Positions 23,660 through 34,243 of a stretch of DNA of 64,000 nucleotides are shown here, in pieces (positions within the stretch are counted from its first letter, which is position 1; each line of letters begins with the position of its first letter). The stretch spans positions 1 to 64,000 of the forward strand of contig JAMKCH010014298.1 in the NCBI GenBank assembly GCA_023653785.1. The letters run 5' to 3'. Below the pieces are notes generated by a model that saw nothing but the letters and a program-made list of their open reading frames with translations, was not told the origin of the DNA and did no database searches. Source of the DNA: Ophioderma brevispina (taxonomy: Eukaryota > Echinodermata > Ophiuroidea > Amphilepidida > Ophiodermatidae). The position numbers and the translations under genes are program-made.

Positions 23660-25680
23660 ACAGTAGTAAGTATGGTAGAGGGACATTTCTTCTATAAATG
23701 ATAGGCCCCTTTGGGAAAGACTACATTTGGTCATCTAACGTTGCCGTACGTTTCATGTCAGTTTGTGGTTCTTTGTCTGTTGTTTTATATTCTTGTATGC
23801 TGTTTTATGCTGTTATGGTGTACATTTTTCGTTTAGTTTGGCTTAATCTGTTCCCCACATCAATAATAATATTATTTGAATTAATTGCAAACATTGGTGC
23901 GTTGCACATGCAAATACAAAATACAAATCTAAGCAAGTAATCCTGGAAAATGAATGGGCTGATAAAATACCCAAGCATTGAAGCTTTCAACATCAGTGAG
24001 TGGTGGTATCATCAAGTAGAATCAAAATGGGAATACATGCATTGTGGAACCAACTAGATCAGATTATAAGGGGAAGCTTATTCAGAACTGTCCATTTGAA
24101 GATGATCATTAATATCCTCTTTGAGAATCTGGTGATCAGATTAATTGTAAATAGGGCGAACTAAAGTGAGATCGTCAGCAAACTGAAAAATAGGAGATGA
24201 AACAAAGGTATTGATATCACTGATAAAAAGCAAGAACAGAATAGGACCAGGGACCGAGCCTTGTGGTACCCCTGATGTCACAGAAGACCACTCAGAAGAT
24301 GCACCTTTGAAGACACCCCTTTGCTGTCGTCCAAGAAGAAAATTCTGAATCCACTGAAGTAAACAACCCCGAATGCCCAAAGAATGAAGCTTAGCAAGTA
24401 TAAATTGTGATCAACTTTTATCAAAAGCAGAACTAAAGTCCAAGGAATTGTATCAACAAGAGAACATTTAAGACTGTCAAGTGATTCAGAAAGAAGATGA
24501 AAACTGAATCAGCCAACTTATTGTCCCAGAAAGTATACCTGTTCTCCTCTACATCAAACATGAGTTTACTAAACCCAATGTAGCTTTTACCCTACATCGA
24601 ATACTGGTTAATGATACTGGCCTATAACCTGCAATATCATCTTTAGGCTTGCCAGACCCCTTAAACACAGATACAACATTAGCAAAATTTTCATGCTTTG
24701 GAACCTTGCCTATCCGAATGAAAGTATTAAAAAGCTTGCATAATGTAGACGCAAGTTCATTGCAACAGGATTTCAAGAACACAGGAAGAAATCATCAGCC
24801 CCGGAGACTTGGAGGTATCAAGATTCCTGAGGACACAACTAACTCATCAACTCTAAAAGGAATCAAAGAAAGAGGGGGTACCCCAATGGAAGGAGACACA
24901 TCAGGTATAGAATTCAGATCAAGCGGTTTGTACTCGACCACCAAACTTATAGAGAAATGGGCTTCTTGAAAGCATGTGCAATTTTACAAGATTCACTAAT
25001 CACTTCATTATCAATAGTAAAAGATGAGTTATCAGAACCCTTAAGAGCAGCAGCAACATATGACCGTGGAACTTCTTTGGATTCTGCTTTATATTACAAG
25101 TTGGTATACTTGGCTTGTCTTGTATCATTTTTGATCCTGGGAGTGTTTTGTATGGTATCTTGACCGTAGGATGTACCTACTTTGCCTTCCCATAGAGCAC
25201 AATGCAAAATGGGACCAATGTGAAATTCAGACGTCGTTATGTTAAATGGTCGTAACTTATTGTACAGGGTGAATCAGAAAAATGGTTCCTAGTTTGAGGT
25301 ACGCCATGCATATCTTTAGCAAAAATGTATCTATCTTAACATATGGGGTATCAACAGAAAGCTTATCTTATTAACTAATTTACTAAGTCACTTTTGCTCC
25401 CAAGTAATTTGACTGCATGGGGGGGGGGGGGGAAATATCATCACACTCACTAAAATAGCCCGATTTGCTTCTGGATATTGATTTGCTGCCACACTAAATG
25501 TAATGCGAATCCGTGGACAAAGTGTAAAACCGATTACTTGATTTTAAAAAAACCAGCTCAGTCTAATACCTCAATACTGTGAATGAATGATCTTTAAAGC
25601 AAATCACGCCTAATAAAATAAGCTTTCCGTTGGTACCACATATAGTCCATAAACTGCCATCATCAGAGTTTTCCGTTCGT
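23660..25680. repeat. ~2 kb tandem unit, copy 1 of 3
   Basis: The unit begins near AGTAAGTATGGTAGAGGGA and ends near TTTTCCGTTCGTTGCAAG. The landmark TTTCATGTCAG lies at 23,751, 25,768 and 27,761, giving periods of 2,017 and 1,993 bp. Each unit carries a minus-strand RT fragment, a 3' flank, and about 450 bp upstream of the RT that includes a G run (25,419-25,432 here). Confidence 0.85.
23955..25085 (-). pseudogene. LINE RT fragment, tandem copy 1 (best preserved)
   Basis: Reading down the minus strand from 25,085: AALKGSDNSSFTIDNEV, HAFKKPI, LDTSKSPG(P/A)DD near 24,800, LFNTFIRIGKVPKHENFANV, VFKGSGKPKDDIAGYRPVSL near 24,640, a frameshifted LDFSSAFDK near 24,440, RGCLLQWIQNFLLGR, SGVPQGSVPGPILFLLF near 24,250, FQFADDLTLVR at about 24,155-24,190, and a degraded LTDVESF-like block near 23,980. 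This is the palm and fingers of a GVPQGS-type (CR1/Jockey-like) RT with the catalytic FADD intact. The endonuclease and most of the C-terminus are missing, and frameshifts split it into at least three frames. Confidence 0.8.
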
Positions 25681-27675
25681 TGCAAGTAAGTATGGTCAGA
25701 GGGACATTTCTTCTATAAGATTAGGCTTTGGAAATGACTACATTTGGTAATCGAACGTTGCCGTATGTTTCATGTCAGTTTGTGGTTCTTTGTCGTTTTA
25801 TATTCTTGTATTGCTGTTATGCTGTTATGGTGTACATTTTTAGTTTAGTTCGTCTTAATCTTGTTCCCCACATCAATAATAATATTTATTTGAATTATTA
25901 TCATATTACAAAAAAAATAAAAAAATGCAAAATACAAAATACAAATATAAGCAGTAATCCTGAAAAAATGAATGAGCTGAAAAATACCCAAGCACTTGAA
26001 GCTTTCAACATCAGTGAGTGTGGTATCATCAATAGAATCAAAATGGGAATACATGCATTGTGGAACACTTCGATCAAATTTAAGGGCAGCTTATTCAAAC
26101 TGTCCATTTGAAGATATCATTAATATCCTCTTTGAGAATCTGGTGATCAGATTAATTGTAAATAGGGCGAACTAAAGTGCGATCGTCCGCAAACTGAAAA
26201 ATAGGAGATGAAACAAAGGTATTGATATCACTGATAAAAAGCAAGAACAGAATAGGACAGGGGAACGAGCCTTCTGTGGTTTTACCTGATTTGTAACAGA
26301 AGACCACTCAGAAGATGCACCTTTGAAGACAACCCTTTGCTGTCGTCCAAGAAGAAAATTCTGAATCCACTGAAGTAAACAACCCCGAATGCCCAAAGAA
26401 TGAAGCTAGCAAGAATAATTGTGACAACCTTACAAAGCAGAATAAAGGCCAGGAAATTGTAGGCAAACAACAAGGAACATTTACGACTGTCAAGTGATTC
26501 AGAAAGAAGATGAAAAACTGACGCCTAATACTGATTGTCGAAAGTAACGTTCTCCCTACATTAAGACATCGATAGAACACCAATGAGCGTTTACCCTACA
26601 AGGCAGACGGTTATGATACTGGCCTAAACTGCCAATATCATCTTTAGGCTTGCCAGACCCCTTAAACACAGATACAACATTAGCAACTTTTCATGCTTTG
26701 GAACCTTGCCTATCCGAATGAAAGTATTAAAAAGCTTGCATAATGTAGACGCAAGTTCATTGCAACAGGATTTCAAGAAAACAGGACGAATATATCAGGC
26801 CCCGGAGACTTGGAGGTATCAAGATTCCTGAGGACAATCAACTACCTCATCAACTCTAAAAGGATCAAAAGAAAGAGGGGGTACACCATGGGAAGGAGCC
26901 AATCAGGTTATAGAATTCAGATCAAGCGGTTTGTACTCGCACCAACTGCCTAGAGAAATGGTTTTCTTGAAAGCATGTGCAATTTTACAAGATTCACTAA
27001 TCACTTCATTATCAATAGTAAAAGAGAAAGTATCAGCAGAACCCTTAAGAGCAGCAGCAACATATGACCGTGGAACTTCTTTGGATTCTGCTTTATATTA
27101 CAAGTTGGTATACTTGGCTTGTCTTGTATCATTTTTGATCCTGGGAGTGTTTTGTATGGTATCTTGACCGTAGGATGTACCTACTTTGCCTTCCCATAGA
27201 GCACAATGCAAAATGGGACCAATGTGAAATTCAGACGTCGTTATGTTAAATGGTCGTAACTTTATTTGTACAGGGTGAATCAGAAAAAATGGTTCTATGT
27301 GAGTACGCCATCATATTTAGAAACAATGTATCTATTCTAACATATGGAGTTCAACAGAAAGCTTATCTTATTAACTAATGACTAAGTCCACTTTGCCTCC
27401 CAAGTACCATTTGATGCTGGGTGGGGGGGGGGGAAATATCATCACACTCATAAATAGCCCGAGTTCTTCTGGATATTGATTTGCTGCCACACTAAATGTA
27501 ATGCGAATCCGTGGACAAAGTGTAAAACCGATTACTTGATTTTAAAAACAAGCTCAGTCCTATACCTGTGTGAATATGAATGATCTTTAAAGCAAATCAC
27601 GCCTAATAAAATAAGCTTTCCGTTGGTACCACATATAGTCCATAAGCTGCCATCATCAGATTTTCCGTTCGTTGC
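25681..27675. repeat. ~2 kb tandem unit, copy 2 of 3
   Basis: The same order of landmarks as copy 1 is kept throughout, including the G run near 27,421-27,433 and the shared boundary TTGCAAGTAAGTATGG. Differences from copy 1 are dominated by one- to three-base gaps rather than substitutions. Confidence 0.85.
25980..27085 (-). pseudogene. LINE RT fragment, tandem copy 2
   Basis: The motif order matches copy 1. The catalytic box still reads FADDRTLVR at about 26,170-26,200 on the minus strand. The GVPQGS box is destroyed by indels near 26,265-26,295, where the frame gives VTNQVKPQK. The C-terminal LTDVESFKCLGIF block is clearer here (about 25,985-26,020) than in copy 1. Upstream, GKVPKHEKL-like sequence and the YRPVSL region are frameshifted. 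No product is expected. Confidence 0.75.
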
Positions 27676-29680
27676 AAGTAAGTATGGTCAGAGGGACATT
27701 TCTTCGATATAAAGATAGGCTTGGGAAAGACTACATTTGGTAATCGAACGTTGCCGTATGTTTCATGTCAGTTTGTGGTTCTTTGTCGTTTTATATTCTT
27801 GTATTGCTGTTATGCTGTTATGGTGTACATTTTTAGTTTAGTTCGTCTTAATCTTGTTCCCCACATCAATAATAATATTTATTTGAATTACTTGTAAAAC
27901 ATGGTGCGTTGCACATGCAAAATACAAAATACAAATATAAGCAGTAATCCTGAAAAAATGAATGAGCTGAAAAATACCCAAGCACTTGAAGCTTTCAACA
28001 TCAGTGAGTGTGGTATCATCAATAGAATCAAAATGGGAATACATGCATTGTGGAACACTTCGATCAATTTAAGGGCAGAATTATTCAGAACTGTCCATTT
28101 GAAGATATCATTAATATCCTCTTTGAGAATCTGGTGATCATATTAATTGTAAATAGGGCGAATAAAGTGTGATCGCCGCAAACTGAAAAATAGGAGATGA
28201 AACAACGGTATTGATATCACTGACAAAAATCAAAACAGATTAGGACCAGGGACCGAGCCTTGTGGTACCCCTGATGTAACAGAAGACCACTCAGAAGATG
28301 CACCTTTGAAGACAACCCTTTGCTGCCGTCAAGAAGAAAATTCTGAATCCACTGAAGTAGACAACCCCGAATGCCCAAAGAATGAAGCTTAGCAAGTAAT
28401 TAATTGTGATCAACTTATCAAAAGCAGAACTAAAGTCCAAGGAAATTGTATCAACAAGAGAACATTTACGACGGTCCATTGATTCAGAAGAGATGAAAAA
28501 CTGATCAGCCTAACTTTGTCAGAAGTATATTGTTCTCCTATACATAAGACATGATACGAACACCAATGAGCTTTTACCTACATAGAATACTGGTTAATGA
28601 AACTGGCCTATAACTGCCAATATCATCTTTAGGCTTGCCAGACCCCTTAAACACAAGAACAACATTAGCAAATTCCATGCTTTTGGAACCTTGACTATCC
28701 GAATGAAAGTATTAAAAGCTTGCATAATGTAGGCGCAAGGTTCATTGCAACGGATTTCAAGAAAAACACAGGAAGAATCTCATCAGGCCCCGGAGACTTA
28801 GAGGTATCAAGATCCTGAGGAAACAACTACCCATCAACTCTAAAAGGATCAAAAGAAAGAGGGGGTACACTATGGGAAGGAGACACATCAGGTATAGAAT
28901 TCAGATCAAGCGGTTGTATCGCCACAAATATAGAGAAATGGCTTCTTTGAAAGCATGTTGCAATTTTTACAAGATTCACAAAATCACTCATTATCAATAT
29001 TAAAAGATAGAAGTATCAGAAACCCCCCCCCCCTTAAGAGCAGCAGCAACATATGACCGTGGAAACTTATTTGGATTCTGCTTTATATTACAAGTTGGTA
29101 ACTTGGCTTGTATTGATATCATTTGATCCTGGAGGTTTTGTATGGTATCTTGACCGTAGATGTTTTTTTTTTTTTTTTATACCTACTTGGCCTCCAAGAG
29201 CACAATGCAAAATGGACAATGGGAAATTCAGAGTCTAGGTAAAATGGTCGTAAAACTTTATTTGTACGGGTGAATCAGAAAAAAATGGTACTATTTGAGT
29301 ACGCCAATGCATTATCTTTTAGAAAGATGTATCTATATTAACATATGAGTATCAAAGAAGCTTAATCTTATTAATAATTTAATAAGTCACTTTTGGCTCC
29401 CAAGTTGAATTTGACCTGCATGGCGGGGGGGGGGGAATATCATCACACTCAATAAATAGCCGATTTCCTTACTGATATTGATTTGCGGCCACACTAAATG
29501 TAAATGCGAATCCGTGGACAAAGTGTAAAAAACCGACTACTTGATTAAAAAAAAACAAGCCAGTCATACCTGTGTGAATGATCTTTAGAGCAAATCAGCT
29601 AATAAAATAGCTTTCCGTTGATACAACATATAGTCCAGAAGCTGCCATCATTCAAGATTTTCCGGTCGTTGCCCACCCTT
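27676..29680. repeat. ~2 kb tandem unit, copy 3 of 3
   Basis: This is collinear with copies 1 and 2 but carries the most gaps. It has a run of about 11 C near 29,025-29,035 and a run of about 17 T near 29,163-29,179 that the other copies lack. It ends at TTTTCCGGTCGTTG, where the next element starts. Confidence 0.8.
27965..29080 (-). pseudogene. LINE RT fragment, tandem copy 3 (most decayed)
   Basis: The same RT is recognisable block by block on the minus strand: SLDFSSAFDK near 28,430, a VVFKGASSEW block near 28,310, and LTDVESFKCLGIF near 27,990. One base is lost in the catalytic box (about 28,160-28,190), so FADD becomes FAA followed by a frameshift. The GVPQGSVPGP block near 28,250 is largely retained. 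Compared with copies 1 and 2, disruption is greatest here. Confidence 0.7.
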
Positions 29681-31996
29681 AGTGATTGAATTTCTAATAT
29701 TACTTGAAGGGATGTCGCCTGTGTAGGATTAGGTATGTTTCCGCCCGAAAAGCTGCACGTAGGCATGTCCTGCTCATTTCAAATGCGTCTGGTTTGGTGT
29801 AAAAACCCGCCCTCGCCCCCCCCCCCCCCCCAATTCTAATTCATTACAGATAGAAATTTTACCACGACTACACGAACAAGTTTTTAACTGCCTGAAGGGT
29901 GCTTAAATATCTAGGCGTCCAAGATGGCCGCCGCAAGTGGCATATTTTACTAAATGAACTTGAAAGAAGACACTGGCACATTTGAAATAGTTGCCCCTCA
30001 AGATTTTTCCAAAATCGATATTTTGCATGTGAAAACTTTTATATACCAAAAGCCCTCACCCGAAATGATTAAGGACCAAATCAGCTTTCCTTATGGTAAA
30101 CGGAACGATTTTGTAATTTCGCGACGCCGGCGACGCGAAATTCAAGCAGACAGCGAAAATGGCGTTTAACACAAGAACACGCACGCCGTATGCAGTTTCC
30201 CACGCTATGGCACACTGTTTGACCGGTTCTAAACCGTTGTGGTTATATCAGTGAGTACGAGTCAAAATATTCAGTGAATATAACATTTGTTGATTAAAGT
30301 TATGGAAAACTTAAAAGTTAGCCTCAAATTACCTGGATATCTTTATCCTCTTATCAAGCCCTATCGTTTTGGTATGATATTTGTATGTGTAAAGTAATCT
30401 ATGTCTTCCAATGGCCTAGACAACATTTGAGAGCAAATTGAAGAAATTTCAATAGTTTGTGAAAGGGGCCGTGCCGCTTTAAAAGGAACCTGGGTGTATT
30501 TTGGGAGCGCCAAAAAGAATTTATGGCATTTATTATACCGACAGGCTTTGTTTTAAAGATGGCGGTGATATATTCGCTCTAGGGTACGTAAATTAGAAAG
30601 AAAAGCAGCCCTACCCATTTTTCGATGTTATTAAAAAACCTTTCTAATAATGACCTAAATCATTTCTAAGAAGGAAAAAAATATTAACGTGGGATTGACT
30701 TGTCCAAGAGATGCGTTACTAGAGCTGATACTATTGGGCCATATAACAGTAGTTTAAAATGACTCTTATAATAGTTCATAGAAGACAACAGCTCATATAT
30801 CAACCTGATACAATAAAATCATAGTAAGTGGGTGTGGACTGTATTTGAGGACTATTTTTTTTTTTTTTTTTTTTGTTCTCAGTGAAGTCATAGGTGTTTA
30901 CCACCCGCCCCCCACAAACAATAAAAAAGAGGCGTATGAAGAAGTGACAAAATGTTCTCTATGTAGAAGAAATTAAATATGGTGACCTAAGCTTCTTCGA
31001 GCACATCAAGTGCTCTCTTTTTATGACTTCTACCAACAGCTCATTCTCTCGCTCTCTATCTGCTGATCAGCTTCCTTCCAGCGTCAAATAGTGTTGAGTG
31101 GTCTGCACTTATCCAGAAGTACGAGAAAAAAATGCGGAAAAATGGGATCATAGTTTTCGTTATGGTTCTTTTTTATGTCGAAAAGAGGTGAAGGGTGTTT
31201 TCTCTTGATATGTCCCCGGAGGGGTATAAATGCCGCCATCATGGGTTATGATCATGTCGCAAAAACACAAATGTCATTAAATCTCGTTTTGGTGCTCTAA
31301 AAAATTACCCGCATTCTACCCCATCTAGTTGGCAATTTAGTGTATTTAAAAAAAATGCCTCTACCGGCGGCCATCTTGGACGCTTATATGTTTAACCCCG
31401 GGGGCCACTTGTATCAAAGGTGGATATGATGCCGTGAACAGGACTTTCAAAATGCAACCTAACACGTATTCACCGACTAACAAAGCAGGTAAAAAAGTCC
31501 TTAAAAAGTATTTAATCTGTTATGGACACCTCAACAAGTACAGCAGTGCCTTGAATCGTAAATATACTTATTATTGTGCTTCTTTACTTCCCACGTTCCG
31601 ATTACAACATTTTCGATGATTTCTGATCCCTGCTTAATAACATATAACATGAAACTTAGGGTTAAGAAAAAACACATACTTTTTTTTCCATATTTTGCTG
31701 TTTTTGACACCCTAAAACGATGTACGCGCGTAAATCGCCGGGTGGAAAAAAGACACCCTTTTTACGAGTTGTCTTGTCAGATAAGCCCATTTCAGGAGGT
31801 AGAACTTCTATTTAGTTAGTCATGATAACATCTATATATAATGAAAATACAATAGCAGTTTTTCATAAAACAATGGTGCCCATTTGAATAGGCAGTACGC
31901 GCTAATGTGCAAAACTTTTCGGGCGGAAACATACCTAATCCTTGTCAGGGGACACCCCCTCAGGGATATATTGGAAAAATAATCACCACGTGGGTG
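29675..31996. mobile_element. ~2.3 kb TIR element, non-autonomous
   Basis: The left end (29,675-29,755) and the reverse complement of the right end (about 31,905-31,996) share CCCAC, a GTGATT block, GGATTAGGTATGTTTCCGCC and CGAAAAG. A second inverted pair lies inside: GGCGTCCAAGATGGCCGCCG at 29,913-29,932 against its complement near 31,371-31,384. A C17 run (29,816-29,832) and a T20 run (30,855-30,874) lie between. The longest frame (81 residues, 31,574-31,819) has no transposase features. The left end abuts the third tandem unit exactly. Confidence 0.6.
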
Positions 31997-32216
31997 CAAA
32001 ACAAACTCGAATTTTAGGCCCGTACAGAAACTGGCTAATGGACTAATCTGTTCAGATATATGTTTCTTACCCTCGTATTGCGGGGTTGCCATCCCCTAGT
32101 GAAACTTTCTCCGGTGCGCTAAAATAATGCAAAACACGTTTCGTAGAAGCTTTCGGGTAATCGTTTTCTCATCCTTCCCGGTCGGTTTTAGCGAAAAAAG
32201 GTATGCCCCGTCAAAG

Positions 32217-32433
32217 CAGTGGCGTAAGCAAGGTGGGGGCAGAGGGGGGCAGAGTGCCCCCTCTGAATTTTTTTTTGAGAGGAAATCGGGAAATTAAACA
32301 ATGATATTTATGTTAACTCAACCCTTTTTCGGATTCTTTTCCCTGCGACCGGGAAACTTTTGTTTGTGATCGGGAAAGTTTGCACCTACCGGAAATTGCC
32401 CCCTCAGACCAACGGGCTGGCTACGCGCCTGAC
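32217..32433. mobile_element. hAT-like MITE, 217 bp, with target duplication
   Basis: The left end CAGTGGCGTAAGCAAGG pairs with the right end, which reads CAGGCGCGTAGCCAGCC on the minus strand. GGGGGCA boxes lie just inside both ends. The flanks GTCAAAG (32,210-32,216) and GTCAAAG (32,435-32,441) are identical, with one mismatch at the eighth base, which fits the 8 bp duplication of the hAT superfamily. There is no coding capacity. Confidence 0.65.
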
Positions 32434-32625
32434 GGTCAAAGTCGGAAGGTTGGGTACATTTTGAAATTATTCTGCCAGTGTGCCTCGAAGACACTGTTAA
32501 TATTGGGATTATTGCTATGCAGCCGAAATGATTGTTATGTTGAGGATGGCATCCTGATAACCATGCAATTGGCACATATTAAATATTATTAAATCAAGGT
32601 TTAAGATCAAATTGGGTTTAACATT

Positions 32626-33056
32626 TCAAATGGATATTAGACGAGATGGGTATGAGACCAAGTAGATATTAGACCAGGTGGAAATTAGACCAAATGGTAT
32701 TATACCAAAGGTATTAGACCAGATGGATATTAGACCGATGGTATTAGACCAATTGGGTTATTACACCAAATGGTTACTTAGGACTTAATGGATTTAGACT
32801 AGATGGATTTGAGCAAATGGTAATTAGACCAATGGTGTTGTGGTTATTAGTCCAAATGGTAGTAGACGAAATGGGCTTTAGACTAGATGGGCATAGACAA
32901 ATGGATATTAGACAAATTCTGGTTGTTAGATAAATTGGATGTTAGACTAAATGGTTAGAGGCAAATCGGTATTGGACATTATGGGGTTTGCCGAATTGAA
33001 GTTAGACCAAATGGCTATTAGACCAAATGGCGATTAGACCAAAGGCATATTAACCA
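32626..33056 (-). repeat. ~17 bp minisatellite, array 2 (reverse orientation)
   Basis: The unit ATGGATATTAGACCAAA is the exact reverse complement of the unit in array 1 at 22,985-23,465. About 22 diverged units are present. Confidence 0.85.
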
Positions 33057-33394
33057 TTAAAATGTGCAATCGACTAATATACAGGGGTACACCATTTAGC
33101 ATAGGAAATGAACCTTATAGTGGTATGCACCTGGACGTGATGTGCAGCGCAAGGCGTCTATCTTACATATCCTGTGCATAAGGCGAAAATGAGAAATGTA
33201 TGTCCATCATATGCACAGCACGAGGTTCTGAGTCTCGGTGCTTGTAGGCGGGGCAGGCTTAGTTTTAAGCCAAATCACAGACCGCCTGATTTCACTGGTT
33301 CGGCATATGAACATTTATTTATGCAGCGCAATACGCTGCCATACGCTTCCTAAGTATAATTTCGTATGTTTGGTTTCCGTTTTTACTTTTTTCA

Positions 33395-33556
33395 GAAAAG
33401 TGGCCGAGACTTTCATCGACGGCTCACTCATTGCATTAACACCATAATCGGCCAAGATTACTCATCAGACCTATTAAAGAAGAAGAAATCGTCAACGAAA
33501 TACCCAAAAGCGTTCTTTATCACGGACATACTAACAGAGACTGAATACGGATTCTG
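33395..33556 (+). other. Exon-like open stretch, unproven
   Basis: A pyrimidine-rich tract ending TTTTTTCAG at about 33,387-33,395 is followed by 53 codons open in one frame up to a stop at 33,554-33,556. The base composition is less AT-rich than the surroundings. The stretch contains FFITDIL, which fits the FxIxxIL core of the Groucho-binding EH1 motif found in several homeodomain proteins. That pattern is expected about once by chance in six frames of a window this size. No homeobox is visible downstream. Confidence 0.15.
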
Positions 33557-33631
33557 AAGGAAAATAGCAGAACCAACATGTGAGTTGAAAAAATGCTTAA
33601 TGCCAATTACCATCCACAGTGGCTGCTATAC

Positions 33632-33699
33632 CGATATAGTTGCCACGTTTTGTCACGTGCAATAGCGATATAGTTGCCACATTCGTTGTCAAGTGCACA
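33632..33699 (+). repeat. 34 bp direct duplication
   Basis: Two units start CGATATAGTTGCCAC at 33,632 and 33,666. Each continues with a GT-rich block and CAxGTGCA. Confidence 0.75.
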
Positions 33700-33844
33700 T
33701 GTACGAGCCCATGCAGACAAAAAAAATAAATAACGCAGCAATGAAATAACAATCAGATTTAAATTAGTAAAAACACGATGTTTGCAAAATATTGGAGTGT
33801 ATCAGATTATCTCAAAATACCCTTTTCACTATGTTTTTCTTCAA

Positions 33845-34024
33845 GTTGAAGCGAGCTGCAGTAGTCGCTGGGACGGAGACTAGTGCAACTTTATGTCAGA
33901 CGACCGTAAAAGCAATATCGCCATGGTGGATGTGCGTAACACTTTCGGGCCTTCAACGAATTATGCCCCGCGTAGGAGATTATACAGGCTTAGCAACCAA
34001 GAGTGACGATACGACTATCTGCAG
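33845..34024 (+). other. Exon-like open stretch, unproven
   Basis: It is bounded by an acceptor-like TTTTTCTTCAAG at about 33,833-33,844 and a donor-like CTGCAG|GTAATG at 34,024. One frame is open throughout (part of 33,792-34,028). A second frame contains a methionine-initiated stretch from 33,893 that hits a TGA near 34,004. GC content is higher than in the flanks. No domain is recognised and either frame could be chance. Confidence 0.15.
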
Positions 34025-34208
34025 GTAATGATGAATCGTTGTTATGTTGCTTTTTTAGGGGTGAATGAGGATACAGATTTTGAAACGTTTTTCAAGGGTC
34101 TACACCACTAAATCGTGCAAACCGATGCCAATCCAAAATTCCAGGAGTGCAATGGTTTTGGGGTGTTACTAAATTATATAGGGCTTTTTGAATAGAGTGT
34201 TTCGGTGC

Positions 34209-34243
34209 GCATGGCTACAGAGCCCATAGCTCTGTAGCCATGC
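34209..34243. repeat. Perfect 15 bp-stem hairpin
   Basis: GCATGGCTACAGAGC and GCTCTGTAGCCATGC are exact reverse complements separated by CCATA. Confidence 0.9.
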
